Shown in pieces: positions 55,139 through 64,000 of a DNA stretch of 64,000 bases (its first letter is position 1; the number at the start of each line of letters is the position of its first letter). The notes under the pieces are model-generated. The model had not been told where the DNA came from, searched no databases, and saw only the letters and a program-made list of their open reading frames with translations. A program made the translations under genes and the position numbers. The stretch spans positions 32,296,836-32,360,835 of the forward strand of contig OX438748.1 of the NCBI GenBank assembly GCA_949316235.1. The letters run 5' to 3'. This stretch comes from Oegoconia quadripuncta (Eukaryota > Arthropoda > Insecta > Lepidoptera > Autostichidae).

Positions 55139-57010
55139 ATAGTTAACAACACAGAATTTCCGAACAGAAGAGTTTCAGGCTATGACTGAAATATTTCCTT
55201 GTTTCATGCTATGGCTTATCGTTTTTAAATATTATTTTTGCTGTTTATTCTTAAAGAATACATAAAGTAGACTTCGGAAATAATCGTGAGCGTTTTGTAA
55301 CATTAATCACAAAGTAGCCTAGGTCTAGGTCTAGGACTAGGTCATGCTCTTGTCCATCTTGGATTTACTCGGATGCACTTTTTTTCTATCCCTTATGTAC
55401 GCAGAACCCAACTCTATCGGATTCTTACTAAGTTCCAAGTACCTACAGCTTGTTCAAATGTGCAGATTTTTTTAAACTGTGGTTGGCAACATTCTGCGTT
55501 TGGATTTAGAACGATTTAAATCGTTCCATTTGACACAACAAATATACTCGACAGCTCGGTACCGTGTTTGCTAGCGAAATGTATTGTCAATTGTCATGTG
55601 AACGTTCCATTTGAAGCGGAAACGACTCAGTGCGGATTTTCTCGTACATTAACCTGACGTAAAAGGGTTATTTGGGTGCCGGTGGTGACCTGAGGGCTGT
55701 ATTGTAATATTGTAAGGGGGTTTAGCACAGATTACTTAATAATTGCGTTTTGGTCATAGAATTTATATAAGTCTGCTTATGGACCGGTTCAAACAATGAA
55801 AATTGCACCACGTCATTGAGATATTATTATTACTATATTTATGCATACTTATCTATAATTATTTCTTTAGTGGGTAGTGTTGTGCATCCTACCTGTATTT
55901 CTACTTACAAATGTCCCATGGCTGTGGGTTGTCTGGAAGAGATCGCTTTTAGGGATAAGACCGCCTAATTGTGTTCTATTGTTATCATCAAAAATTATTG
56001 AAAATTATTTTGCTCAATAAAGAGTAATTGTATTGTATATTTGACCCAATGGGAACTCAGTCGCACACCAACTTCATTCGCGAACTATTGAATCAAATGC
56101 TGGTTTAAGTTTTAAAAAATGCATCTTACCACAGAAAAGTGATCAAAAAACATGCAAGCATCTTTTTAGTCAAACATAATACATCAGTCTTGTAAAACTC
56201 ATATTGTAATTTTTTGTATTTTTTTTATTGCATAGGTTGTGAGCAAAGACAAAAAAAAATTTTTGGTTGTGCGCGGTGGTTTTGATCATTTATTCTCAGC
56301 AGTCCTATTAATTCTCGAGTATTCTAAGAGATTGCGCTGATTTATCTACTAAGAAAAGCACGATAAAGATTTGTTCACGCGACCACTTAAAGGCTAATTA
56401 ATCGTGGTGTCCGTCGGTTATTATTAATTTATTTGTGTGTAATCGTAAATAAGTATTTTGCATTGTGTATAGTGATGTATTGTTTCTATTGATGTAATAT
56501 CCATCCCTTACATAATATTGTGTACATGTTTATAGCGGCTATATATTATATACAATATATATTATTATTCATATATATTGCTATTCAAGTATTTTTATAA
56601 GGCATACTACATATTCTAGTAAGTACTTTATGGTTCATGAGTGTATATCCCATCGCGGTTCGAACAACTAAGTCTTCAATTTCCTTTGCCTCTGAATTTC
56701 CTTTAACTTTATATATTATTTTTAATATGTTTAATTCTTGCACAGTCAGACGTACTACATCAAACCAGCAATCGTAATTTGATTTTATTACAAGTGCGGT
56801 TTGTGAACAAATCTACTCTCTGTTTTATATAATTTGTGGTTAACTTTTATTAGTCTATACAATTTAAATAATATCTAGTTGTAAATCTGTGTTTTAAGAC
56901 TGTTGTTAACCTGAATAAATAAAATAAAAATAAAATAAAAAAAAGACCATATTTATAGCATATAATTAAATCAATTGGTTTTGGTGTCATTCATTTCACA
57001 ATTAACCGGC
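55139..57010. other. Mostly unassigned AT-rich sequence
   Basis: Apart from the T1 tail at 55895-56037, nothing is recognised. Confidence 0.45.
55895..56037 (+). repeat. LINE T1 3' UTR and tail
   Basis: Near copy of 46590-46728 (GGAAGAGATCGCTTTTAGGG, CAATAAAGAGTAATTGTATT). Confidence 0.78.
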
Positions 57011-57110
57011 CTTTTTTTTTGACGCGGGAAAACGCATTACGCGTACCACTCGCCTGGGGGACGGCGAGACGGTTATGTGGGATGTGGTGTGGGATCTTAA
57101 CAGGCCTACT
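57011..57110 (-). repeat. Retroelement family H 3' end with A-tail
   Basis: Poly-T then GACGCGGGAAAACGCATTAC, CGCCTGGGGGACGGCGAGAC, TGTGGGATCTTAAC. Confidence 0.68.
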
Positions 57111-57181
57111 AATAGCTAGGCGCACATTCTTGAATAGTCGCCAAGTCTTAATTAATAAAGACAATTATTATTATTGTATTA

Positions 57182-57448
57182 TACAGGGTGTAACGGTTAA
57201 GTGTAGTCATATTTTAAGGGCTTGTTCTATCCATCAATACGAACAACTTTTACTATGGGGGCAACTTCGAAATCGCGAAAAAAAAATCAGCTGTTTCATA
57301 CATTGCATCGGGAGGTTATTGAAATTTTCTATGGAACAGCTCATTTTTTTTTCGCGATTTCGAAGTTGCCCCCATAGTAAAAGTTGTTCGTATTGATGGG
57401 TAGAACAAGCCCTTAAAATATGACTACACTTAACCGTTACACGGTGTA
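57182..57448. mobile_element. Hairpin MITE with TACAGGGTGTAACGG ends
   Basis: Inverted arms of about 115 bp (GTGTAACGGTTAAGTGTAGT; GGGCTTGTTCTA; AACTTTTACTATGGGGGCAA) flank a loop of about 45 bp. TA lies on both sides (57180-57181 and 57449-57450). No coding capacity. Confidence 0.85.
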
Positions 57449-57462
57449 TAATATTATATATT

Positions 57463-57510
57463 ATTTTCTTTTCTGTTGTACAATAAAGTGTATTTCTATT
57501 GTATTATAAA
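57463..57510 (+). repeat. LINE T1-like tail
   Basis: TGTTGTACAATAAAGTGTAT then TTCTATTGTATTATA; it directly follows the hairpin MITE at 57182. Confidence 0.55.
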
Positions 57511-57654
57511 GACAACTACAATCGAGATACAAGAAATAGATTAGGGTTGCTCTCAAAAATGGTGAGATTTGCCCTAACCACCTCCATAAGCTTGGTTCAC
57601 GTTCCCAGATTCATAAATTTTACAATTAGATATTTCAAATTGTATTTGTATTGA

Positions 57655-57803
57655 CTTATTTAAAAAGAGCAACCCCGGAGTTTCTAGCTCGTTCTTCTCT
57701 GCCCAGTGATTGAGCGATAACTGTATGTCATGACGATTTCAAATCTTATTCTTATAACTTAGGAAATAAAAACATTTTTGATTTTTATTTTTGATTTTGA
57801 TTT
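57655..57803 (+). repeat. LINE family D tail
   Basis: AAAAAGAGCAACCCCGGAGT, AGCTCGTTCTTCTCTGCCCA, AATAAAAACATTTTTGATTT. Confidence 0.65.
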
Positions 57804-58567
57804 CATTCTCGTGCATTTATGTGGTATGTTTTATTTATTTTATTTCTTTATATATATGCTGACGCCTGCAATAATTAAGACGAATCTAATGACACATTAT
57901 TTAAGGCTTTAAGGAACGCACATAGACACCTACATCCAAGTCAACAGCATCCTGGTATACTCGGATATACTATGAATTGAAAATTGAGTAAACCCCCAAG
58001 ATGATAGATAAGCATTCATTTGCATCTATGAACACACATAACAAATTTTACATATGAAAAATACAACGAAAACAATAAAATACAAATACAGAAACATCAA
58101 ATATTATCTGTGTGCCGCTGTATTCAAAAGCCGTTGCGAATGTAGTTAGCTTTACAGCTCAGTGTGTGGATATGCCCGAGGCGGGCAAAACACTGATATT
58201 CTGTTACCAATGAGACTACCAATGATTATATAATCTAGTTAACCAACTGTTTTAACTAAAGTGTTAAAGTGTGTGTGTGTGTCCTACCCTACCTACATCG
58301 AAACGGTTTAACGTGCACCAAACATGGCTAAGAATCAACAACTCGAAAATAAACACAGTTATCAATTCGATTCATCTCTTTTTGAATCGGAGGTTAAAGA
58401 TGTACAAATTGAAAATGTAAAATAACCCGAAAGACTATATAACGTCTTCCAAATACAGAAAATACTGTCTTAAAAATATAGCTGTCTTAAAAGCTAAATA
58501 TATTCACAACGGCTTAATTGATTTTTATCAAACATAGCTAATTAAATAACCTGTCTCTTTGTTGAGG

Positions 58568-58680
58568 CTTTAATATAAAAAGACACTACACTACACTCAC
58601 ATCGGACCCCACATTACCGAGATATATCCAGACAAATTGTATAACACCCATCGTTTTTCGTCAAAAAATACTAGCTGACA
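58568..58680 (-). repeat. Dispersed repeat shared with 5865
   Basis: CACATCGGACCCCACATTAC, CGAGATATATCCAGACAAAT and CATCGTTTTTCGTC. Confidence 0.5.
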
Positions 58681-59086
58681 TCGAGCAGAATGCCAAAAAA
58701 TCCACTTAAAAAATGACTCGCCAACATTTCTGGACGCTTTATAATAATCTGTCCATTCACTCACCACTTTCCACTTTATCGCGTAATATTGGAATACTAC
58801 CTTTCGCCATTTCCCGAGCAAAAGCACAATTTCCCGTGGAAATAGACGATTCCCACTGACAGATACGTTGGGAATCTCTTGATGGGTATCCGGATTTGTT
58901 AGAGAGACTCTCAAGCAAATTGTATTCAGTTTCATCAATTTCGAGGTTCCACAGACAAATCGGAAAATCAAAACCCTTATAAATTCCTCATATCTGTTTG
59001 TCCTTATGTCATTGCATCGTATCTCTAGGCAGAGACTAATGATTTCTGTCTCACCAAATAGATCACTGGGGCTCTATTACATAATT
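58681..59086. other. Unassigned sequence
   Basis: The 124-codon - strand frame at 58597-58971 starts in a dispersed repeat and has no recognisable domain. Confidence 0.4.
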
Positions 59087-59194
59087 TCATCGTTATCGTC
59101 ATTGGTTACGTTCTGACATGTGATTGGTTGATTCATCGTTCGCTCGGCATTTTGACGGCTTCTCATTGGTCAACGTAATCGATGACGATACCGA
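59087..59194. mobile_element. Short palindromic MITE-like repeat
   Basis: CATCGTTATCGTCATTGG and TTACGTT pair with AACGTAATCGATGACGATAC. Confidence 0.65.
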
Positions 59195-59329
59195 TGTAGA
59201 TATATAATCTAAGGGCAGATTGCCGTTTGGTTCCCGACAGAGCAGAATAGGACGATCCGTCTCCTTCGTGGGTGACGTAAAAGACGACTGAAAATTGCCC
59301 AAATCTCATGACTCTACCATAAAAGATGA

Positions 59330-59385
59330 TACATCGTCACTTTCCATCAGGTGAGATTGTAGCCAAACGCGAAACCAGTTTTTAA

Positions 59386-59413
<28 letters not shown>
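59330..59413 (+). repeat. LINE T3 tail with 27-A run
   Basis: CATCGTCACTTTCCATCAGG, GTGAGATTGTAGCCAAACGC, then A-run 59387-59413. Confidence 0.75.
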
Positions 59414-59416
<3 letters not shown>

Positions 59417-59689
59417 TCTGAGATCTAATGTAGAGCCAAGTCTAACACTTTCTCATTTGAATAGTTATTTTTATATAGATAAGTATAGATAAGTTATTTA
59501 GTAGTTCTCTGTTACATACAACTTCATTTCCTCCCATTTATAAATATATTTTTGTGACTTAGCAGTCACATATGTAAAACGAACCTTGCCAAGTCTGGAA
59601 AATATATGTATAAAGTTGTGAATACCAAATAAAGGTATCAAAATCAACACTGTAGAACCAAGAAGATTTAATTATAATTGCATACATAC

Positions 59690-60265
59690 AAAAAACTTTT
59701 CCCGAACCTACATATACCTAGGTTGCATATTAGTATATGTCAAAAAAATATAGCATCATTTAGGAAAAATAGTGATGAACATGATGTCAATACAAGAAAT
59801 AAAGATAAACTTGCAGGTCACATAAGTCGCCTCGGCAAAGTCAGTAATTCATTCAAAGGGTATAGAGTATACGCTTTTTTAATAAGGTTCCTGTTGATAT
59901 ACAAAATCTTCCTTTCAATAAATTTAAAAATACTATAAAACAGAAACTTATTAAGAAAGCATTTTATAAAATATCAGATTATTTAGATGATAAACATTCA
60001 TGGACATAAACAGCCCGTTCATATTTCATATATTACCAGGCTATTTCATAATTAATAATGAAATATTATACTATAAAATAATAATTAATAATTTTGTAAC
60101 ATAAAAACCTTTTTTAAAAAAATAGCAACCTCTCGAGTTTGTTGCTTGTTCTTCTCAGGGGAAAATTGGCTTTTGAACAAGCAGTAGTTTAAAAAATGTA
60201 AAATCTGACTATTTTCAGTGTACACTGTGTACCTACAAAATAAAGCTTTTTTTGATTTTGATTTT
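59690..60265 (+). pseudogene. LINE family D relic with reverse-transcriptase C-terminus
   Basis: One frame reads HDVNTRNKDKLAGHISRLGK then SNSFKGYRVYAF. A neighbouring frame continues NKVPVDIQNLPFNKFKNTIK and DYLDDKHSWT to a stop. This matches the end of CR1/RTE-like reverse-transcriptase ORFs. The tail is TTTTTTTGATTTTGATTTTG. Confidence 0.75.
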
Positions 60266-60659
60266 GAGATCAGAAACCACTCATCTTATGGCCCGTCAGT
60301 TCGTTCGAGTCTACACGGAACTGTAACTATAGGTGGGTAGCTAACAAACAGCAAGTAATATTCGTGAGAGAGATCCGTAACGCAGACAAAGGAGGTTATT
60401 TATGCACTCGTGTTGCGGGTCGCTGATTTATACGCCGCATCTCCGGGGATTCACCTAGTGTGCGGCGCGATTGAAAAATTATACACGTGTCAACTAGAAA
60501 GTCACTGTCTTCTGATGAGAGATAACTGTATATCAAAAGGCAAAAAAGTCAAGGGTCAAACGTTATTATTCAATATACAAAAAAAAAATACAAAAAATCT
60601 TTATTTCAGTCTAAAATAATAGTGACTATGAACAGTAGATGGAGTTAATATAAGCATAA

Positions 60660-61022
60660 TCAAATCAAATCAAATCAAAATGTTTTAATTCATAGGATAA
60701 AATTATCAATTGAAAACGTCACTATTAATATTAATATTACATTGAAATTTAAATTTACTGCTCATTCACAAAGCTGACTCCCCAGAGAAGAGCGAGCAAG
60801 AAACTCTAGGGTTGCTCTTTTAAACAAATTATGGGTTACAATTTGTGATTTGATAATTATATGAATAATAAGACAGCTATGTCCATGCTTGCTTATCATT
60901 CAAATAGTCAGTGATTCTATAATTGCCTTTTGCTTATAATTTCTGTTTAATGATTGCTTTAAATTTATTTAAAGGCAAATTTTGAATGTCTACTGGAACC
61001 TTATTATAAAAGCGTATACATT
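60660..61022 (-). repeat. LINE family D 3' end, - strand
   Basis: (AAATC)n, TTCATAGGATAAAATTATCA, AAGAACGAGCAAGAAACTCT-like words and ATGTCTACTGGAACCTTATT; close inverse of 30975-31318. Confidence 0.8.
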
Positions 61023-61977
61023 TCCCTTATGATTATGGCAGGTGACCGTATATATTGTATATGCTTAAGCATGCATAGCACACATGTCACCATATACATA
61101 CAACTTATAAATAGGGAAGATGTTTGGTCATCCAGAACAAACTATTTAAATATCTTCGAAATGCCTTAACCGATTTCCATCAGACATGTGTAAAACCATC
61201 TCGTAAAATCACTAGCGCCCGCAGCATGACCGCGATAAACGTATATTCGCGCGAGACAATAATTGTTCTGCTCACTCACTTTGACGAAATATACAACTAT
61301 CCCACTCTCACTCCTACGTCGCGGGCGACAAACGATGTCATGCTACGCAGGCAGCATTCGAGAAAATTTGTCCTGCTCATTCACTTTGACTAAATATACA
61401 ACTATCCCACTCTCACTCCTACGTTGCGCGCGACAATCGATGTCATGCTACGCAGGCAGCATTCGAGAAAATTTGTCCTGCTCATTCACTTTCACGAAAT
61501 ATACAACTATCCCACTCTCACTCCTACGTCGCGGGCGACAAACGATGTCATGCTACTCAGGAAGCATTCGAGAATACTTGTCCTGCTCACTCACTTTGAC
61601 GAAATATACAACTATCCCACTCTCACTCCTTCGTCGCGCGTGACATTCGATGTGATGCTACGGAGGCAGTATTCGAGAATACTTGTCCTGTTCATTCACT
61701 TTGACGAAATATTCAACTATCCCACCTCACTCCTACGTCGCGGGCGACAAACGATGTCATGCTACTCAGGAAGCATTCGAGAATACTTGTCCTGCTCACT
61801 CACTTTGACGAAATATACAACTATCTCACTCTCACTCCTACGTCGCGCGTGACATTCGATGTGATGCTACGCAGTCAGCATTCGAGAATAGTTGTCCTGC
61901 TCATTCACTTTGACGAAATATACAACTATCCCACTCTCACTCGATGTTCGCAGTTAGTCAGCATTCGAGAATAGTTG

Positions 61978-61978
61978 T

Positions 61979-62009
<31 letters not shown>

Positions 62010-62713
62010 TTATTTATTTATTTTAGGGAGATTAACAGCAAAATCAACAAATGAATAATAAAACATAGAAAACCAATGCCAATAAGAAATCTCCACCTAT
62101 AGATTTCAAATGAGTGTGCAACCACAGAACAAAAAGTACACCTCAAACTAAGTTTTAACTAATTTTAAACTAAATGAAATTATATTTTAAATTACGTTAT
62201 ATTATATTACAACAATAGTAAACTATTACTAACTGTATTAGTTTAATATTGTTGCAATTAACAGGCTGGCAAAAGGACAAATAACAAACTAGCAGTGGAC
62301 GAAGAAATTTTTTGCATAAATTCCCCTGACAAAGGTGGTGCTGGTGCAGAACAGGTCAATGTCGATAGAAACATTATTAAACGCTGAGGCTACTCGTGGG
62401 ATAAATGAATTTAGTCTGTAATTTGTGCTAGCGGTCGGCACGTCGAGTCTTACCCGCTGTCTTAGACGCGGAACGTTGAAACGTAATCCTATTTTTGACA
62501 GTATTTCTGGACAGTCGACGGAACCGTTGACAATGTTCAGTAGGAAGCAAATGTCGGCGATATGACGTCTTGTATAAAGTGGGAGGAAATGGAAGCGTTT
62601 GCAGCGGTGTTCATAGTTGTGTGATTCACAGCGTGCTTTGTAATCCAAATATCGCAAAAATCTTTTTTGGATAGCTTCAATACGGGTCTTATACACCTCG
62701 TATTGCGGATTCC
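61978..62713 (-). pseudogene. 5'-truncated LINE, reverse-transcriptase C-terminus, in the satellite
   Basis: The - strand frame 62289-62696 reads RIEAIQKRFLRYLDYK, then LPLYTRRHIADICFLL and a downstream RVASAFNNVSID region. This is the conserved end of jockey/R1-like reverse transcriptase ORFs. The 3' region ends in a (TAAA)n tail (61979-62023 as TTTA on the + strand). The satellite resumes at 62714. The 5' part of the LINE is missing, a normal outcome of LINE insertion. Confidence 0.82.
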
Positions 62714-63026
62714 AGACTTGTCCTGCTCATTCACTTTGACGAAATATACAACTATCCCACTCTCCCTCCTACGTCGCGCGTGACATTCGATGTAATGCTA
62801 CGCAGGCAGCATTCGAGAATAGTTGTCCTGCTCATTCACTTTGACGAAATATACAACTATCCCACTCTCCCTCCTACGTCGCGCGTGACATTCGATGTGA
62901 TGCTACGCAGGCAGCATTCGAGAATACTTGTCCTGCTCATTCACTTTGACGAAATATGCAACTATCCCACCACACTCCTACGTCGCGGGCGACAACCGAT
63001 GTCATGCTACTCAGGAGTATTCGAGA

Positions 63027-63309
63027 TTTTTTTTTTTATATGAGAGGGCGGCAAACGAGCATGCCGGTCACCTAATGGAAAGCACCGCCGCCCATGGACA
63101 CCTGCAACACCAAAAGGGTCACGGCGGGGCGTTGCGTTGCGGCCTTTGAGGAAGGTGTAGGCTCGTTTCTTGAAGGTTCCAATGTCGTACTCGTTCGGGA
63201 ATACCGCTGCAGGAAGTCCGTTCCACAGGGTGGTCGTACGTGGTAGGAAGTTTCTTGAGAAACGTACAGTGGTAGACTTCCACTCATCCAGGTGATGTGG
63301 ATGGAGTTT
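63027..63309 (-). repeat. LINE family G 3' end inserted in the satellite
   Basis: The - strand carries [36 protein letters not shown] and [12 protein letters not shown], the end of a CR1-like reverse-transcriptase ORF. A 3' UTR ending CCCTCTCATAT and an A-tail follow. The satellite word TATTCGAGA is duplicated on both sides (63018-63026 and 63310-63318), a 9-bp target duplication. Confidence 0.85.
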
Positions 63310-64000
63310 TATTCGAGAATACTTGTCCTTCTCATTCACTCCTACGTCGCGCGCGACAAACGATGTCATGCTACGCAGGCAACATTCGAGAATACTTATC
63401 CTGCTCATTCAGTTTGACGAATATACAACTATCCCACTCTCACTCCTACGTCGCGTGCGACTAACGATGTCATGCTAGGCAGCATTCGAGAATATTTCAG
63501 CTGCAAGAGTATTATTTCCCTTCATTTGTACCACACCCCTCGTTATTAGTCAAGCAACGTGTGCCGAATGCTATGATTGATGTGCAGGGATAGCGGCACG
63601 TCGCGGGTCTGACGAGCCCTCCAAATTAAACCACGTCATTATAGACACGCGGCCTCACGGCGACCGTAATTTTCAGTTAGCATTGCGTTTGTCGCGCGAC
63701 GTAAGAGTGAGAATGGGATACTTGTATATTTCGTCCAAGCGAATGAGCAGGACAAATATTATCTCTCACGACATAAACGTTTATAGCGCGTGTCATGCTC
63801 CTAGTGCAGGTGTCTCGATTTTCGTGGGTCTATGGACTTGGAGACGCCCCCATTTACCATTGATCGAGAGGCTTAATGTTCCGATTTTGAGTAAATCGGT
63901 CATAAACATTTAACAAGCTGGATGTTCACTCCTATTAGGTAAATTACTTTGATTCTAAAACCTAGTTTTTTCGTTGGCTAGAGTTCTATAAACTTATATT

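Larger units (their letters stand above)
61250..63495 (+). repeat. 105-bp satellite array, about 11 units
   Basis: The core word ATTCGAGA recurs at 61356, 61461, 61566, 61671, 61775, 61880, 61963 and, after an insertion, at 62811, 62916, 63019, 63311, 63384 and 63484. The dominant spacing is 105 bp, with short deletions in a few units. Each unit carries TTGTCCTGCTCATTCACTTT, GAAATATACAACTATCCCAC, CTCCTACGTCGCG and GATGTCATGCTACGCAGGCA. Open frames across it merely reflect the repeat. Confidence 0.9.
61120..63930. mobile_element. Satellite-bearing element with long diverged inverted ends
   Basis: The left flank of the satellite (61120-61330: CATCCAG, ACCGATTT, GCATGACCGCGATAAACGTA, CTGCTCACTCACTTTGACG) reappears reverse complemented at the right end (63692-63930: ACATAAACGTTTATAGCGCG, GAATGAGCAGGACAAATATT, CTGGATGTTC). 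The tandem array therefore lies inside a fold-back-like element. Exact ends and target duplication are not resolved. No transposase frame is visible. Confidence 0.5.

Noticed and set aside
58597..58971. 124-codon - strand ORF as a gene
   Set aside because: It begins in a dispersed repeat, has no recognisable domain and no splice sites.
60400..60500. Possible following exon of the LamG gene (GC-rich patch)
   Set aside because: No acceptor/donor pair in the needed phase 1 and no EGF or LamG pattern.
61263..61852. Open frames of 126 and 142 codons
   Set aside because: They run over the 105-bp satellite, whose length is divisible by three, so the frames stay open by periodicity and the peptides are simply repeats.
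61250..63495. CRISPR-like array
   Set aside because: Units are 105-bp whole-unit tandem repeats without unique spacers, in a eukaryotic context.

Overview
The window looks like an AT-rich, repeat-dense insect nuclear region, most probably from a moth or butterfly. This rests on recognised repeats: tRNA-headed SINEs, RTE- and CR1-like LINE tails, a microsatellite-associated Helitron-like repeat and a mariner. There is no prokaryotic gene organisation, operon or CRISPR. No database search was possible, so the taxon is an inference.

Host gene. Three short GC-rich exons on the + strand (12619-12820, 29480-29624, 44082-44259) have consensus splice sites and matching intron phases (2, then 0). Together they encode nearly one complete laminin-G-like domain of the perlecan/agrin extracellular-matrix type. 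The introns are about 16.7 and 14.5 kb, and almost everything else in the window is intronic or flanking repeat sequence of this gene.

Mobile elements with intact or nearly intact coding capacity. (1) A complete Ty3/Gypsy LTR retrotransposon on the - strand (23349-29314) has 212-bp LTRs that look identical and a 4-bp ATAG target duplication inside a SINE. It carries gag and pol plus an extra small leading ORF for a predicted myristoylated single-pass membrane protein; its 5' LTR ends 165 bp before host exon 2. (2) A jockey-type LINE (19552-22512) has an 11-bp target duplication and a poly-A tail, but carries only ORF1 with three zinc knuckles; ORF2 is entirely absent. (3) A full-length mariner (44978-46273) has an intact DD34D transposase.

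Non-coding elements. An element at 31591-32259 is built from two opposed arms of a 15/16-bp repeat anchored on ATAA, flanked by a 10-bp direct repeat; I do not recognise it. Three hairpin MITEs share TACAGG-type ends and TA duplications (13282-14222, 38201-38449, 57182-57448). A 105-bp satellite array (61250-63495), interrupted by two LINE fragments, lies inside a long inverted repeat. There are at least a dozen copies or fragments of one SINE family (SINE-A), about nine of another (SINE-B), several MITE families, and many 3'-end LINE fragments.

Layout. 1-12.6 kb: repeats and AT-rich sequence, with LINE relics next to exon 1. 12.6-29.5 kb: exon 1, intron 1 (hairpin MITE, hAT and RNase H relics, SINEs, ORF1-only LINE, Gypsy), exon 2. 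29.6-44.1 kb: intron 2 (fold-back SINE, ATAA array, RTE relic, SINEs), exon 3. 44.3-64 kb: mariner, MITEs, SINE/LINE fragments and the satellite element. I found no further exon of the laminin-G gene upstream or downstream.
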